From Methanococcus aeolicus Nankai-3 (lineage in GTDB: Archaea > AGJL01 > Methanococci > Methanococcales > Methanococcaceae): a DNA stretch of 64,000 bases. Position numbers and translations under genes: made by a program. The notes beneath the pieces are model-generated. The model did not search any database. It worked only from the letters and a program-made list of their open reading frames with translations, and was not told the origin of the DNA. Location of the stretch: positions 994,563 through 1,058,562 of the forward strand of contig NC_009635.1 of the NCBI RefSeq assembly GCF_000017185.1, in the 5' to 3' direction. Shown in pieces: positions 28,925 through 39,135 of this stretch (within the stretch, counting starts at the first letter, position 1; each line of letters opens with the position of its first letter).

Positions 28925-29536
28925 ATGAAAGCTTGTGTATTATTTAGCGGTGGAAAAGATAGCTCATTATGTGCCATAATTCTAAAAAATCTTGGTTATG
29001 ATGTTGAATTAGTAACCATAAATTTTGGAGTTCTTGACTCATATAAATATGCCCAAGAAACTGCCAAAATATTAAACCTACCACATAAAGTGATATGTTT
29101 AAAGGATACCCCATTGCTAAATAATTGTAAAAATATAATTTTAAAAGATGGATTTCCATCAAATGGAATTCAATATCTCCATAAACAAGTTCTTGAAATT
29201 TTATCGGACTCTTATTCAGTTATTGCCGATGGAGTAAGAAGAGATGATAGGGTTCCAAAACTAACACATGGAGAAGTTCAAAGCCTTGAAATGAGAAAAA
29301 ATATAGAATATTTATCCCCATTAATGGGATTTGGACATAAAACCATAAAACGATTAATAAATGAGCACTTTATTATTTCTGAAAAGGAAAGTGAGGATTT
29401 ATTAAAATCCGACTATGAAACAGAAATTAGGGAGCTCCTTAAAATGGAGGGCAAAAATCCATTGGATTATTTTCCTAAACATATTCAATCGAGAGTTATG
29501 GGCCTTAAAAACCCATCTTCATTTAATACCAAATAA
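28925..29536 (+). CDS. PP-loop ATPase (adenine nucleotide alpha-hydrolase superfamily), DUF-type
   Basis: 203 residues. The N-terminal PP-loop SGGKDSSLCAI (~8) binds ATP as in tRNA-modifying and asparagine synthetase-like enzymes; the ADGVRRDDRVPKL segment (~100) is a second conserved site. It resembles the archaeal COG2117 group, thought to modify tRNA, with the substrate unknown. 32 bp after the PDCD5 gene and 28 bp before L39e, so in the same operon. No cysteine motif of a thiouridylase is visible. Confidence 0.8.
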   Translation: MKACVLFSGGKDSSLCAIILKNLGYDVELVTINFGVLDSYKYAQETAKILNLPHKVICLKDTPLLNNCKNIILKDGFPSNGIQYLHKQVLEILSDSYSVIADGVRRDDRVPKLTHGEVQSLEMRKNIEYLSPLMGFGHKTIKRLINEHFIISEKESEDLLKSDYETEIRELLKMEGKNPLDYFPKHIQSRVMGLKNPSSFNTK

Positions 29537-29564
29537 AATGATAAAAATAAAAAGGTGAGTATTA

Positions 29565-29720
29565 ATGTCATCAATCAAACCAGCTGCTAAAAAATTAAGA
29601 TTAGCTAAGGCAGGAAAACAGAACAGAAGAGTTCCTATGTTTGTAATTGCAAAAACAGGCGGAAAAGTTAGAACCCATACAAAAATGAGAAATTGGAGAA
29701 GAAATACACTTAAAAAATAA
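29565..29720 (+). CDS. rpl39e: 50S ribosomal protein L39e
   Basis: 51 residues, exactly the family length: [20 protein letters not shown] at the start, then [18 protein letters not shown] and the basic end [11 protein letters not shown]. It lines the peptide exit tunnel. AAAGGTGAG precedes the ATG. In many archaea rpl31e and the gene for initiation factor aIF6 follow L39e; here the cluster ends and a lipoprotein gene comes next. It is short enough to be missed by length cut-offs. Confidence 0.96.
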   Translation: MSSIKPAAKKLRLAKAGKQNRRVPMFVIAKTGGKVRTHTKMRNWRRNTLKK

Positions 29721-29932
29721 ATATAATAAATAATTTTTCTTTTTTTTAACATAAATAAAATAAGTGTTGAATTTTTTAAAATATATATTTAATTTATATT
29801 TTTTTATTACTAATTTTTTTATTACTATTTTAAAATATTTATAAATTTATATATTATAATTAACTATAATATATATATCATTATCATCATATTAATAATA
29901 ATAAATATTACAAAACGGGAAGGGGCGATTTT

Positions 29933-31372
29933 TTGAAAAAATTAATCTATATGGTTTTACTATTCATTACAATAATATTTGCAGGATGCATTGATGAACC
30001 ATCTCTTGATGATGCAGATGCTGAAAAAATTGTCATAAAATCAGGAGACATACAATATTATAGTTGGAATGATGATTTGAATAATACGAATATTCAATTT
30101 AAAATAGAAAGTAACAATCCGATAGATGTATTTGTAATTCCATCAAATGAATTAAAAAATATCAAAAACGATAAAGATTTTAAATATTATGCAGAATTGT
30201 CAAGGCAAAATATTTTATCATATAATACTAGGGGTCTTGTTCCATCAAATACCATAATAGTAATTGTAAATAATAGAGATAAAGATGCACAAGTTTCTAT
30301 TAAATTATTGGTGGTAGAACCGCAAGATAATGAAAACACTTTAAAAACTACCATATTTAAAAACACCAATAATAACAACCAGTTGGCAGAATTGGATTTA
30401 AATACTATATATTATACACCGTATCCATTGGCATTTTACAATGTATTTTATGAGCTCGGAGAGCCAGACATAACATACAATATAACCAACAATGGAAAAA
30501 ATCCAATAATAATAAGATTAACTTCTGAATATCAAGGATATAGTAACAAAGCAATAACAACAGAAATAATAATGCCAAATGAAACAGACGAAATTAATCA
30601 AACAATTCCATTAATAAAAGACAGAATAAAACAGATAAAAACAAAAACAAAATTCAATTTGCATTATATAATTGAATATAATGATAATGGGGAATGGAAG
30701 ACCTACGATGAACAAACTGAAATGATTGATATTTATCCAATGGACACGATGGTATGGGCAATTAAAGATAGTGAAGGAAATGAAGTTCCAATATATGAAT
30801 ATGTTACTGTATTTATAACTCCAAAAGATGACGCAATAATGGAGTTATTAGGGATAGCAAAAGAATATCATCCAGAAAGAAGCTTGGCAGGTTATCAATA
30901 TTCGGGAGATGATTTAGAAGGTTGGAGAGAATATACAGATTTACAAGTTAAAGCGATATATGATGCATTAAAGTATGGGTATGGTGTAAGTTATGTTAAT
31001 ACTCCAACAGCTTATGGAAAAGATACCGTTCAAAAGGTAAAACTACCAAAAGAAACATTAGCGACAAGTTCTGGAAATTGTATTGATGGAGCAGTTTTAT
31101 TTGCTTCTGCCATTGAAGCCTTAGGGATGCATCCATATATTATTGTAATTCCAGGGCATGCATTTGTTGCGTGGGATGTCGATGGAAGTGGAAACTATAT
31201 TGAAGCATTAGAAACTACAATGGTTGGTAATTATGATTTTGAAGATGCTTTAAATCGTGGAAATAAGGAACTTCTGGAAAATTGGGACGCTTTGACTGAT
31301 GATGACCCTTGGAATGGTCAGTTAATTAATGTAAAAGAAGGTAGAGAACTTGGTATTTTGCCAATGGAATAA
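29933..31372 (+). CDS. Lipoprotein with transglutaminase-like (papain-fold) domain
   Basis: 479 residues. Signal peptide with lipobox IFAGC (Cys ~19). Residues ~25-290 are beta-rich, Asn-rich extracellular domains. Residues ~300-470 carry a transglutaminase-like core: TSSGNCIDGAVLFASAIEAL supplies the nucleophile Cys, PGHAFVAWDVDG the His, and ALETTMVG the region after the Asp. Such domains act as proteases or cross-linking enzymes on the cell surface. The start is TTG 29933 after GGAAGGGGCGAT. It is followed at 28 bp by a short unknown gene, likely the same transcript. Probably a cell-surface maturation enzyme. Confidence 0.8.
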   Translation: MKKLIYMVLLFITIIFAGCIDEPSLDDADAEKIVIKSGDIQYYSWNDDLNNTNIQFKIESNNPIDVFVIPSNELKNIKNDKDFKYYAELSRQNILSYNTRGLVPSNTIIVIVNNRDKDAQVSIKLLVVEPQDNENTLKTTIFKNTNNNNQLAELDLNTIYYTPYPLAFYNVFYELGEPDITYNITNNGKNPIIIRLTSEYQGYSNKAITTEIIMPNETDEINQTIPLIKDRIKQIKTKTKFNLHYIIEYNDNGEWKTYDEQTEMIDIYPMDTMVWAIKDSEGNEVPIYEYVTVFITPKDDAIMELLGIAKEYHPERSLAGYQYSGDDLEGWREYTDLQVKAIYDALKYGYGVSYVNTPTAYGKDTVQKVKLPKETLATSSGNCIDGAVLFASAIEALGMHPYIIVIPGHAFVAWDVDGSGNYIEALETTMVGNYDFEDALNRGNKELLENWDALTDDDPWNGQLINVKEGRELGILPME

Positions 31373-31400
31373 ATATATTTAATTAAACATTGGTGGTATT

Positions 31401-31661
31401 ATGTCAGAAATATGGGTTCAATTACCAAACAATGAAAAGATATTATTGAAAGTTTCTAGTATTACGTGGAATTTGAAGGTGATATACAATGGTGAAGAGC
31501 TATGCAAGATAAACAGTAGAGGAGGAAGTTCAGTTTTCAACATTGGTGAAAACAAGGTTGAATTAGAATATAAAACTTCAATGTTGTGGGGAACTCAAAA
31601 AATCATTATAAAATTTAATGGGGAGAAGATTTATGAAAATAAACTAATAATGGGAATGTGA
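31401..31661 (+). CDS. Hypothetical 86-residue protein
   Basis: 86 residues, no signal peptide, no membrane segment. The sequence alternates short strands (EIWVQLP, KILLKVS, NLKVIYNG, KVELEYKTS, KIIIKFNG, NKLIMGM), so it is probably a small beta-sandwich. No family recognised. ATG preceded by TTGGTGGTATT. It follows the transglutaminase-like lipoprotein gene by 28 bp in the same direction, which suggests they are coexpressed. Confidence 0.65.
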   Translation: MSEIWVQLPNNEKILLKVSSITWNLKVIYNGEELCKINSRGGSSVFNIGENKVELEYKTSMLWGTQKIIIKFNGEKIYENKLIMGM

Positions 31662-31718
31662 ATACGGTTTAAATAAATGAAAGATAATTATTCAATTTTT
31701 CAATAATATTTTTTCTTT

Positions 31719-32492
31719 TTATTTTATTTTTTTAATATTAACTATTTTACCATCTTTATACATTCCAACTATTTTTTGAGTATTTTCAGAACTACAAAAT
31801 ATTATATCCCCTTCATATCCCAAATTCTTTAAATTTTTGGCAGAAGCTGAATTAATTATTTTTGTTTTCCAATCAGATTTAACCAAATTTATTGCAGGAA
31901 TTAAATTTTCTATATCAATTGTTATGTCATATTTATTGGCATTTTTTAAAATATATTTTGCTATTAATCCAGCACCAATATAATCTTCAATGGCGAACAT
32001 TCCTTTTCTATGCGATGGTATTATAATTATATTTTTATTTTGTTCATTTGCCACATTAAATACATAATCTGCAACATATTTTGCATTGGTGATAGAACCA
32101 ATAAATATATTATCCGAAATTATGCTTTTTAAAACTCTTGTTCCGTTAGTCGTTGCCAATAATATCTCTTTATTATTAGTATTATCATTATTATTCAATT
32201 GATTTAATATATTATCTTTATTTAATCTTACTTCAAGAGGGGAATTTCCATAATCACAACTTTCAATTTTTTTACCATTTTTCTCCCCAAATTTAATAAA
32301 TTTATCTTTGTACATTTCATTATCTATATTTTCCACTTCTGTAATGTGGATTTTTTCATGGAGCTCCAACAATACATTTATTGTGGTAGATGCCCTTAGC
32401 ACATCTATGACAATTACACAATAATCATTATAATTATAATATGCCGAATTATCAGTGGGACTCAAAAAATCATAAGAAATATTTATGTGCAT
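31719..32492 (-). CDS. comB: 2-phosphosulfolactate phosphatase (coenzyme M biosynthesis)
   Basis: 257 residues. Family motifs: VIVIDVLRASTTINVLL (~25), ESCDYGNSPLEV (~85) and LATTNGTRVLKS (~115). ComB removes phosphate from 2-phosphosulfolactate, the second step of the ComA-ComE route to coenzyme M. The start is placed at ATG 32492, directly after TGGTGGTAAT; a possible upstream ATG at 32522 would only add residues from the leader. ComC, the next enzyme, is encoded at 46857 in this window, so the pathway is scattered. Confidence 0.9.
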   Translation of the reverse strand: MHINISYDFLSPTDNSAYYNYNDYCVIVIDVLRASTTINVLLELHEKIHITEVENIDNEMYKDKFIKFGEKNGKKIESCDYGNSPLEVRLNKDNILNQLNNNDNTNNKEILLATTNGTRVLKSIISDNIFIGSITNAKYVADYVFNVANEQNKNIIIIPSHRKGMFAIEDYIGAGLIAKYILKNANKYDITIDIENLIPAINLVKSDWKTKIINSASAKNLKNLGYEGDIIFCSSENTQKIVGMYKDGKIVNIKKIK

Positions 32493-32659
32493 ATTACCAC
32501 CAAAGTAAGCGATACAAAACATAATAATAAAACTAAATATATATTATATTCAAAAGGTTATTATATCAATTGGATTATATTAAGACATATTGAATAATAT
32601 ATTTGATTTAATACTTATTGATTAATTATAAATTTAGTTATAAATTAGACTGTGAAATT

Positions 32660-33331
32660 ATGATATATATACCAGCCATATCATCAATTAATTCTAATAT
32701 ATTTCAACCACTGGGCATAATATTTATAATAATTATAATTGCATTATTGCTTTTATTAGCCATCAATGGAATTTTAGGATATATATTATTAAAGAAAAAT
32801 AAATTAATATTCCCTAAATTATTTTTATATATCATGGACAATTATTTTTCAATATTGCTTAAATTTTTCTTAATAATTGGAACTGAGGAAACATTTTATA
32901 AAATAGGTATTGAATTATACAATAAATATTATGCCGAGGATTACAAAAAGGCAAAAAATAAAGTTATGATATTACCACATTGTCTAAGAGATTTAAAATG
33001 CCCTGCAAAACTTGGAAAAGATGGTATTGGATGCGTATTTTGTAAAAAATGCCCATTGGGAGACATAATAAAAGCGGCAAAAGAAAAAAATATTGCCGTA
33101 TATATTGTCCCAGGCTCAACATTTTTAAAAAGAATATTAAAAGAAAAAAGACCAGATGCCGTTTTTGGTGTTGCCTGTTATTCTGATTTATTTCATGTCA
33201 TGAATTATCTTTCAAGGAAAGGTATGCCCACACAAGGTCAATTGCTTTTAACAGATGGTTGTATATGCACTACAATAGATGTAAAAGAATTATTAGATGA
33301 TATAAGTAGAACTGAACAAAATATAAAATAA
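32660..33331 (+). CDS. DUF116 family membrane protein
   Basis: 223 residues. One or two membrane segments at ~15-45 (IIFIIIIIALLLLLAING) and a cytoplasmic domain with clustered cysteines: CLRDLKCPAKLGKDGIGC, VFCKKCP (CxxC), then AVFGVACYSDLF and DGCICTTIDV. The spacing matches the DUF116 family, thought to bind a metal or iron-sulphur cluster; its function is unknown. The start is ATG 32660 after TGTGAAATT; an upstream ATG gives a 14-residue extension with no leader. It lies alone, 121 bp before the ArsA/Get3 gene. Confidence 0.75.
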   Translation: MIYIPAISSINSNIFQPLGIIFIIIIIALLLLLAINGILGYILLKKNKLIFPKLFLYIMDNYFSILLKFFLIIGTEETFYKIGIELYNKYYAEDYKKAKNKVMILPHCLRDLKCPAKLGKDGIGCVFCKKCPLGDIIKAAKEKNIAVYIVPGSTFLKRILKEKRPDAVFGVACYSDLFHVMNYLSRKGMPTQGQLLLTDGCICTTIDVKELLDDISRTEQNIK

Positions 33332-33451
33332 AATATCAATAACATATTTAATTTTATAATATAACATATAAAAACTAAAAAAATAATAATTCAATAACAT
33401 ATAAAAACTAAAACATACTATTTTATTAAATCATATAAAACAGGTGAAAAA

Positions 33452-34477
33452 TTGTTATCTAAAATAAAGGACACATTAAAAGGAATTACAAAAAAGAAAT
33501 TAGAGCAAGAAAACGGAACAAAATATATAATGTTTGGTGGAAAAGGAGGAGTAGGTAAAACTACAATGAGTGCAGCAACAGGATTATACTGTGCTGAACA
33601 AGGTTTAAAAACTGTAATAGTTTCAACAGACCCTGCTCACTCATTAAAAGATAGCTTTGAGCAAGAATTTGGACATGAACCTACACAGGTAAAAGGAGTA
33701 GAAAATTTATATGTTGTAGAAATTGACCCTCAAGAAGCTATGAAAGATTACAAAGAAAAATTAAAAGGACAGATGGACGAAAATCCAATGCTTGGAGATA
33801 TGCTTGGAGAACAGCTTGAAATGGCATCATTATCTCCTGGAACTGATGAAAGTGCGGCATTTGATGTATTTTTAAAATATATGGATAGCGATGAATTTGA
33901 TGTTGTTGTATTTGATACGGCCCCTACTGGACACACCCTTAGATTTTTAGGATTACCTGAAATCATGGACAAATATATGTCAAAAATGATTAAATTCAAA
34001 AAACAAATGGGCGGAATGATGAAAATGATGAAAAAAATGATGCCATTTGGAGGGGGCGGAGACGATGTGGATTATGACCAGATGCTTAAAGAAATGGAAG
34101 AAAGTAAAGCAAGAATATCAAAAGCAAGAGGTATTTTGGCAAATCCAGACAGAACTTCATTTAGATTGGTAGTAATTCCAGAAGAAATGAGTATATTGGA
34201 AAGTGAAAGGGCAATGAAATCACTTGAAAAATATAATATTCCAGTTGATTCCGTAATTGTAAATCAGTTGATACCAGAAGATGTTGAATGTGATTTCTGT
34301 AAAGCAAGATATGAGTTACAGGCCAAAAGGTTGAAGATGATAGAAGAAAAATTCGGAAACAAAGTAATAGCTAAGGTTGAATTATTGAGAACCGAAGCTA
34401 AGGGAGTTGATGTATTAAGGAACATTTCAAAAGTATTGTATGGAGATATCGAGAAAAAAGAAGAAATAAAAAATTAA
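33452..34477 (+). CDS. Get3/ArsA-family ATPase (tail-anchored protein targeting)
   Basis: 341 residues. Deviant Walker [14 protein letters not shown] (29-38), switch [13 protein letters not shown], switch [15 protein letters not shown], and the A-loop-like [15 protein letters not shown] CxxC in [12 protein letters not shown] (~280) is the metal-binding dimer cysteine pair of Get3. A methionine-rich helix ([19 protein letters not shown], ~195) is the client-binding part, as in archaeal Get3. It targets tail-anchored membrane proteins. TTG start at 33452 after GGTGAAAAA. Confidence 0.9.
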   Translation: MLSKIKDTLKGITKKKLEQENGTKYIMFGGKGGVGKTTMSAATGLYCAEQGLKTVIVSTDPAHSLKDSFEQEFGHEPTQVKGVENLYVVEIDPQEAMKDYKEKLKGQMDENPMLGDMLGEQLEMASLSPGTDESAAFDVFLKYMDSDEFDVVVFDTAPTGHTLRFLGLPEIMDKYMSKMIKFKKQMGGMMKMMKKMMPFGGGGDDVDYDQMLKEMEESKARISKARGILANPDRTSFRLVVIPEEMSILESERAMKSLEKYNIPVDSVIVNQLIPEDVECDFCKARYELQAKRLKMIEEKFGNKVIAKVELLRTEAKGVDVLRNISKVLYGDIEKKEEIKN

Positions 34478-34574
34478 AATAAAATATATTTATATATTTT
34501 ATTTATATGTTATTTTTTTATTGGTGGAGCTCCACTAATTATTAAATTTGGCATAATATGTTTGTAGAAAACAA

Positions 34575-34590
34575 CCGAAAGGTTTATATA
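34575..34590 (+). promoter_or_regulatory. Promoter of the tRNA-Arg/tRNA-Glu transcript
   Basis: A purine-rich BRE-like CCGAAAGG is joined to TTTATATA at 34583-34590. It lies about 60 bp before the tRNA-Arg gene, within the distance expected for an archaeal TBP/TFB promoter with a short leader. Confidence 0.6.
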
Positions 34591-34648
34591 GTATGACTTC
34601 CATCTTAGAGTATGCTCTGAGAAGGAGTGCCTTGAAATACATTGAAGT

Positions 34649-34723
34649 GGGCCCGTGGCCTAGTCTGGATACGGCACCGGCCTTCTAAGCCGGGGATCGG
34701 GGGTTCAAATCCCTCTGGGTCCG
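34649..34723 (+). tRNA. tRNA-Arg (anticodon TCT)
   Basis: 75 nt without encoded CCA. Acceptor GGGCCCG/TGGGTCC, anticodon arm CCGGC-CTTCTAA-GCCGG with anticodon TCT, T-loop TTCAAAT, discriminator G. It decodes AGA/AGG, the main Arg codons of this AT-rich genome. No intron. A tRNA-Glu follows 33 bp downstream. Confidence 0.95.
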
Positions 34724-34756
34724 TTCAATTAATTTATTTAATTTTTTTTATAATAT

Positions 34757-34831
34757 GCTCCAGTGGTGTAGTCCGGCCAATCATGCAGGCCTTTCGAGCC
34801 TGCGACTCGGGTTCAAATCCCGGCTGGAGCA
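34757..34831 (+). tRNA. tRNA-Glu (anticodon TTC)
   Basis: 75 nt without encoded CCA. Acceptor GCTCCAG/CTGGAGC, anticodon arm CAGGC-CTTTCGA-GCCTG with anticodon TTC, T-arm CGGGTTCAAATCCCG, discriminator A. No intron. Same direction as the tRNA-Arg and probably cotranscribed from the same promoter. Confidence 0.95.
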
Positions 34832-34904
34832 TTTATTTTTATAACAATACATTTGTAAATATATATTTATTTATATAATATGGAGCTCCCCAATATTATT
34901 TTTT

Positions 34905-34999
34905 GAAATGACAGTTTTTGAACTTACTATAATTGACCTACGCCAATCAAAATATATAAAAAATGAAAACCATAAAATATATAAAAAATGAAAACCATA
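34905..34999. repeat. Solo family-A terminus and a 25-bp tandem duplication
   Basis: ACAGTTTTTGAACTTACTAT at 34912-34931 is a family-A right end without a nearby left partner. It is followed by two exact copies of a 25-bp unit at 34950-34974 and 34975-34999 that begins AAATATATAAAAAATG and contains GAAAACCATA. Confidence 0.7.
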
Positions 35000-35007
35000 A
35001 AATAAAT

Positions 35008-35089
35008 ATAATTAATTTTCAACAACCATTCTTTATATATTGGATTTTAATTTTTAACAGCAAATATGAAAAAACCGAAAATTGACTAT
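35008..35089. repeat. Terminal-inverted-repeat element, family A (copy 4, short)
   Basis: Left end ATAATTAATTTTCAACAACC, right end inverted ATAGTCAATTTTCGGTTTTT; 82 bp with no coding capacity. It lies in the 586-bp gap between tRNA-Glu and pycB. The rest (35090-35417) is AT-rich, with a small hairpin CAAATTTG...CAAATTTG near 35196-35214, a GGAGCTCC at 35323 and no gene. Confidence 0.5.
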
Positions 35090-35417
35090 GATATATATTG
35101 TGTATATAGTACACATATATTTCTAAACAAAATAAAGATATCCAATGAAAGCCAAAAGATTTTAAGATATCCAAATAATACAAAAGAAATCGAATAAATT
35201 TGCTAAGCAAATTTGACATTAAAGTAGGAGAAAAACACAAAAATTATAAATATTATACGGTACTATATTACACATAATATAGTTAATCAATAAAATTTTG
35301 GTTTGTTATATATAATATGTTTGGGAGCTCCACTATACACTACTTTTTAGGAGCCCCACTTCAAAGCATTTTTTTATTAAATATAATTTTTATTTTATAA
35401 CTAAAAGAGGGATAATT

Positions 35418-37121
35418 ATGGTAAAAATTACGGATACCACTCTTAGAGATGCACACCAATCTTTAATCGCTACAAGATTAAGAACCGAAGACATGATACC
35501 CATCGCTGAGAAAATGGATGAAGTAGGATTTTATTCCATGGAAGTTTGGGGGGGTGCTACTTTTGATTCCTGTATTAGATATTTAAATGAAGACCCATGG
35601 GAAAGATTAAGGGCACTTAGAAAAAGAGTTCAAAAAACACCATTGCAAATGCTTCTTAGAGGGCAAAATTTAGTTGGATACAAACATTATTCAGACGACA
35701 TAGTAGAAAAATTCATTGAAAAGTCATATGAAAATGGAATAGAGATATTTAGAATATTTGATGCATTAAATGACATAAGAAATTTAGAAGTATCAATTAA
35801 GGCTGCAAAAAAATGCGGAGCTCATGTTCAGGGAGCTATATCCTACACAATAAGTCCAGTTCATACCATAGATCAATATATATCACTTGCTAAGAAATTT
35901 GAAGAACTTGAATGTGATTCATTATGTATAAAAGATATGGCTGGGCTTTTAAAACCTTATGATGCCAAAATATTAATAAAAAGGTTGAAAAAAGAAATAT
36001 CTATACCAATCAATTTGCATAGCCATTGTACAAGTGGATTAGCTCCAATGACATACAATGCCGCAATTGAAGCCGGTGTTGATATAGTGGATTGTGCCAT
36101 TTCTCCATTATCAATGGGAACATCTCAACCACCAACTGAAACATTTGTTTCGGCATTTAAAGGAACAAAATTTGATACGGGATTAGATACTGCTCTTTTA
36201 AATAAAATTAGGGAATACTTCGACGAAATTAGAAATAAATACAAATATTTAATAAACCCAATTTCAGAAAGAATCGATTCAAGAGTTTTGGTTTATCAAG
36301 TTCCAGGGGGAATGTTGTCAAATCTTGTATCTCAATTAAAGGAACAGGGAGCCCTGGATAAATTCGAAGAAGTTCTTAATGAAATACCACTAGTTAGAAA
36401 AGATTTAGGATATCCGCCACTTGTAACCCCATCATCCCAAATCGTAGGGACGCAGGCAGTAATGAATGTTATTACTGGTGAAAGATACAAAGTAATTACA
36501 AATGAAGTTTCAAACTATGTAAAAGGACTTTATGGGAAACCGCCTGCAAAAATAGATAGAGACCTTAAAAAAAGAGTTTTAGATAGCGAAGAAAAAGCAA
36601 TTACCTGCAGACCTGCTGATTTATTAAAACCAGAATATGAAAAAATCAAAGCCGATGCAGAGAGCAAAGGAATTGTGTCAAAAGAAGAGGACATATTAAC
36701 TTATGCATTATATCCACAAGTTGCCGTTAAGTTTTTAAGAGGGGAGCTCCAAGCCGAACCAATACCTGATGAAAAGGAAGTGGCCAAATTCATGGAAATT
36801 CCAACAGAATATATTGTAGAAGTAGATGGAGACGAATTCGAAGTTAAAATCAAACCAAGATATGGAACAGAAATGAAGAAAAAAGAAGATAAAATCACCG
36901 CCGACACAGAAGGTGCTTTAACTTCGCCATTTAGAGGAATGATTACCCAAATAAAAGTTAAAGAAGGAGATGAAGTTAAAGAAGGAGATACCTTAATGAT
37001 ATTGGAAGCCATGAAAATGGAAAATCCTGTGGGAGCTCCTGCTGATGGAAAAGTTAAAAAAATAGTTGTTCATGAAGGTCAGTCTGTCAATGTAGGAGAC
37101 ATACTTATGATTATAATATAA
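35418..37121 (+). CDS. pycB: Pyruvate carboxylase subunit B (carboxyltransferase and biotin carrier)
   Basis: 567 residues. The carboxyltransferase TIM barrel is at ~1-280 (DTTLRDAHQSLIATRLRTEDM; HSHCTSGLA for metal binding), a conserved linker domain ~290-460, and the biotinyl carrier domain at ~495-567 with the biotin lysine K533 in ILEAMKMENP. With PycA it makes oxaloacetate from pyruvate, bicarbonate and ATP, feeding the incomplete reductive TCA route of Methanococcales. Followed by pycA at 67 bp on the same strand. The biotin ligase birA lies at the right edge of the window. Confidence 0.95.
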   Translation: MVKITDTTLRDAHQSLIATRLRTEDMIPIAEKMDEVGFYSMEVWGGATFDSCIRYLNEDPWERLRALRKRVQKTPLQMLLRGQNLVGYKHYSDDIVEKFIEKSYENGIEIFRIFDALNDIRNLEVSIKAAKKCGAHVQGAISYTISPVHTIDQYISLAKKFEELECDSLCIKDMAGLLKPYDAKILIKRLKKEISIPINLHSHCTSGLAPMTYNAAIEAGVDIVDCAISPLSMGTSQPPTETFVSAFKGTKFDTGLDTALLNKIREYFDEIRNKYKYLINPISERIDSRVLVYQVPGGMLSNLVSQLKEQGALDKFEEVLNEIPLVRKDLGYPPLVTPSSQIVGTQAVMNVITGERYKVITNEVSNYVKGLYGKPPAKIDRDLKKRVLDSEEKAITCRPADLLKPEYEKIKADAESKGIVSKEEDILTYALYPQVAVKFLRGELQAEPIPDEKEVAKFMEIPTEYIVEVDGDEFEVKIKPRYGTEMKKKEDKITADTEGALTSPFRGMITQIKVKEGDEVKEGDTLMILEAMKMENPVGAPADGKVKKIVVHEGQSVNVGDILMIII

Positions 37122-37188
37122 AATTATAATATAAAAAAACTAAAAATTAAATTAAAATACCCATATATAATATTAATAAGGGGATAGT

Positions 37189-38718
37189 ATGTTTAAAAAA
37201 ATATTAATCGCCAACAGAGGAGAAATTGCTGTTAGAATTATTAGAGCATGTCAGGAATTAGACATAAAAACCGTAGCAATTTATTCTGAAGCCGATGAAA
37301 ATGCATTATATACTTCAATAGCCGATGAATGTTATTGTATCGGCCCTCCACAAGCTTCAAAAAGTTATCTTAATCTTGATATGATAGTCCATGTAGCAAA
37401 GAAAACAGGTGCAGAAGCAATTCACCCAGGATATGGTTTTTTATCTGAAAATTTGGAATTTGCCAAAGCATGTGAGAATAATGGAATAGTATTTATTGGA
37501 CCTCCGTCGGAAGCCATAGATGCCATGGGTAGCAAAATAAATGCTAAAAAAATAATGAAAAATGCCAATGTTCCAGTTCTCCCTGGAAGGGAAGAACCAA
37601 TTGAAGACCCCGAAGAGGTTGTTGAAATTGCAGAAGAAATTGGCTACCCTGTAATTATTAAAGCCTCCGCAGGTGGTGGAGGTATGGGAATGGCCGTGGC
37701 ATACAATAAACAAGAATTAAAAGAAGTGGTAGAGTCCACAAAGTCAATAGCTCAAAGTGCATTTGGGGATTCCACTGTATTTATTGAAAAATATTTGGAA
37801 AACCCAAGACATATTGAAATCCAAGTATTGGGAGATAAATACGGAAATGTAGTTCATTTGGGAGATAGGGAGTGTTCCATTCAGAGAAGACATCAAAAAC
37901 TTATTGAAGAAGCTCCATCTCCAATAATGACAGAAGAATTAAGAAAAAAAATGGGGGATGCTGCAATTTCAGCAGCAAAAGCTATAAACTATTATAGTGC
38001 CGGAACTGTGGAATTCTTATACGATAATGGAGAATTTTATTTTTTGGAAATGAATACAAGAGTTCAAGTTGAACATCCAATTACAGAAATTATCACAGGA
38101 GTAGATATTGTAAAGGAACAAATAAAAATAGCATATGGGGAAAAATTACCGTTCAAACAAGAGGACATTGTAATTAGAGGACATGCTATGGAATGCAGAA
38201 TAAATGCAGAAGACCCCGTAAATGATTTTGTTCCTACTCCCGGGGTAATTAAACATTATAGGTCCCCAGGAGGCCCGGGAATTAGAATAGATAGTGGCGT
38301 CTATGCCGGTGCAGAAATTCCTCCATATTATGATTCATTAATATCTAAATTCATATCCTATGGAAATGATAGAGATGAAGCAATAGCAAGAATGAAAAGA
38401 GCATTATCCGAATATATTATTATCGGACTTACCACAAATATACCATTCCATAGGGCAGTTATGGACGAATTAGACTTTAAAAATGGAAATATATCCACCC
38501 ATTATATTGAAGAACATTCAGAATATTTAAAAGAAAATATAATGAAATATGCCATTGAAGCTAAGGACGAAGAAAAATTATATGCCGATAAAATATTTGG
38601 AAAAAACAAACAAGTTGTAGCAATTGCAGGTGGATTAAATGCATATATTTCAAGTGTTGTAGCTTCAAATAAAAATATAGATAAATGCGATGAAAAATAT
38701 TCAGAAGAGCAAAATTAA
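37189..38718 (+). CDS. pycA: Pyruvate carboxylase subunit A (biotin carboxylase)
   Basis: 509 residues. The N-terminal domain starts [20 protein letters not shown], the ATP-grasp domain has the glycine-rich [13 protein letters not shown] (~163) and [18 protein letters not shown], and the catalytic [14 protein letters not shown] is at ~287. The last ~55 residues beyond the standard ~450-residue biotin carboxylase core are a charged tail typical of the archaeal subunit. It carboxylates the biotin of PycB using ATP and bicarbonate. Order B-A, same operon, 67 bp apart. Confidence 0.95.
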   Translation: MFKKILIANRGEIAVRIIRACQELDIKTVAIYSEADENALYTSIADECYCIGPPQASKSYLNLDMIVHVAKKTGAEAIHPGYGFLSENLEFAKACENNGIVFIGPPSEAIDAMGSKINAKKIMKNANVPVLPGREEPIEDPEEVVEIAEEIGYPVIIKASAGGGGMGMAVAYNKQELKEVVESTKSIAQSAFGDSTVFIEKYLENPRHIEIQVLGDKYGNVVHLGDRECSIQRRHQKLIEEAPSPIMTEELRKKMGDAAISAAKAINYYSAGTVEFLYDNGEFYFLEMNTRVQVEHPITEIITGVDIVKEQIKIAYGEKLPFKQEDIVIRGHAMECRINAEDPVNDFVPTPGVIKHYRSPGGPGIRIDSGVYAGAEIPPYYDSLISKFISYGNDRDEAIARMKRALSEYIIIGLTTNIPFHRAVMDELDFKNGNISTHYIEEHSEYLKENIMKYAIEAKDEEKLYADKIFGKNKQVVAIAGGLNAYISSVVASNKNIDKCDEKYSEEQN

Positions 38719-38897
38719 CAAAACTTTTATTTGTTTTATTTTTCGGAGCTCCCATTATTAAATGCATATTTTTATTAAACATATAATATATAACTTATAA
38801 AATATATTTTTTTTAGATTTTTAATATAGATTTTTTATAGTATAACATGCTTTTTTATTATATAATTATTACAAATATTACAAAATATCAAAATATT

Positions 38898-39019
38898 ATA
38901 GTCAATCTTCGAACTATTTCACTAAACCATCCTAATCTAAATCTTTATATTGACCAATAAATAAAAAAATTCGTTAATATGTTGGGATGGATAAGGGACA
39001 GTTATTGAAGATTAACTAT
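38898..39019. repeat. Terminal-inverted-repeat element, family A (copy 5)
   Basis: Best-preserved ends in the window: left ATAGTCAATCTTCGAACTAT, right inverted ATAGTTAATCTTCAATAACT, and the similarity continues inward to CCATCC on both sides (~38 bp arms). No coding frame. The surrounding gap 38719-39135 holds only this, the next element and AT-rich DNA. Confidence 0.7.
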
Positions 39020-39031
39020 ACTTCCACTCAT

Positions 39032-39081
39032 TATAGTATGTTCAAAAAGTATGTTTTTTAAATGTTCAAAAATATACTATA
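39032..39081. repeat. Short inverted-repeat element, family B-like
   Basis: TATAGTATGTTCAAAAA at the left and, inverted, TATAGTATATTTTTGAAC at the right; 50 bp. The TATAGTATGTTC end is shared with 26940 and 50487. It lies directly after the family-A copy, upstream of gatA. Confidence 0.5.
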
Positions 39082-39135
39082 TAGTCCCTGCATATATTGT
39101 TATATTGTTAAGCGGTTATAAATGGTGATTAATTA

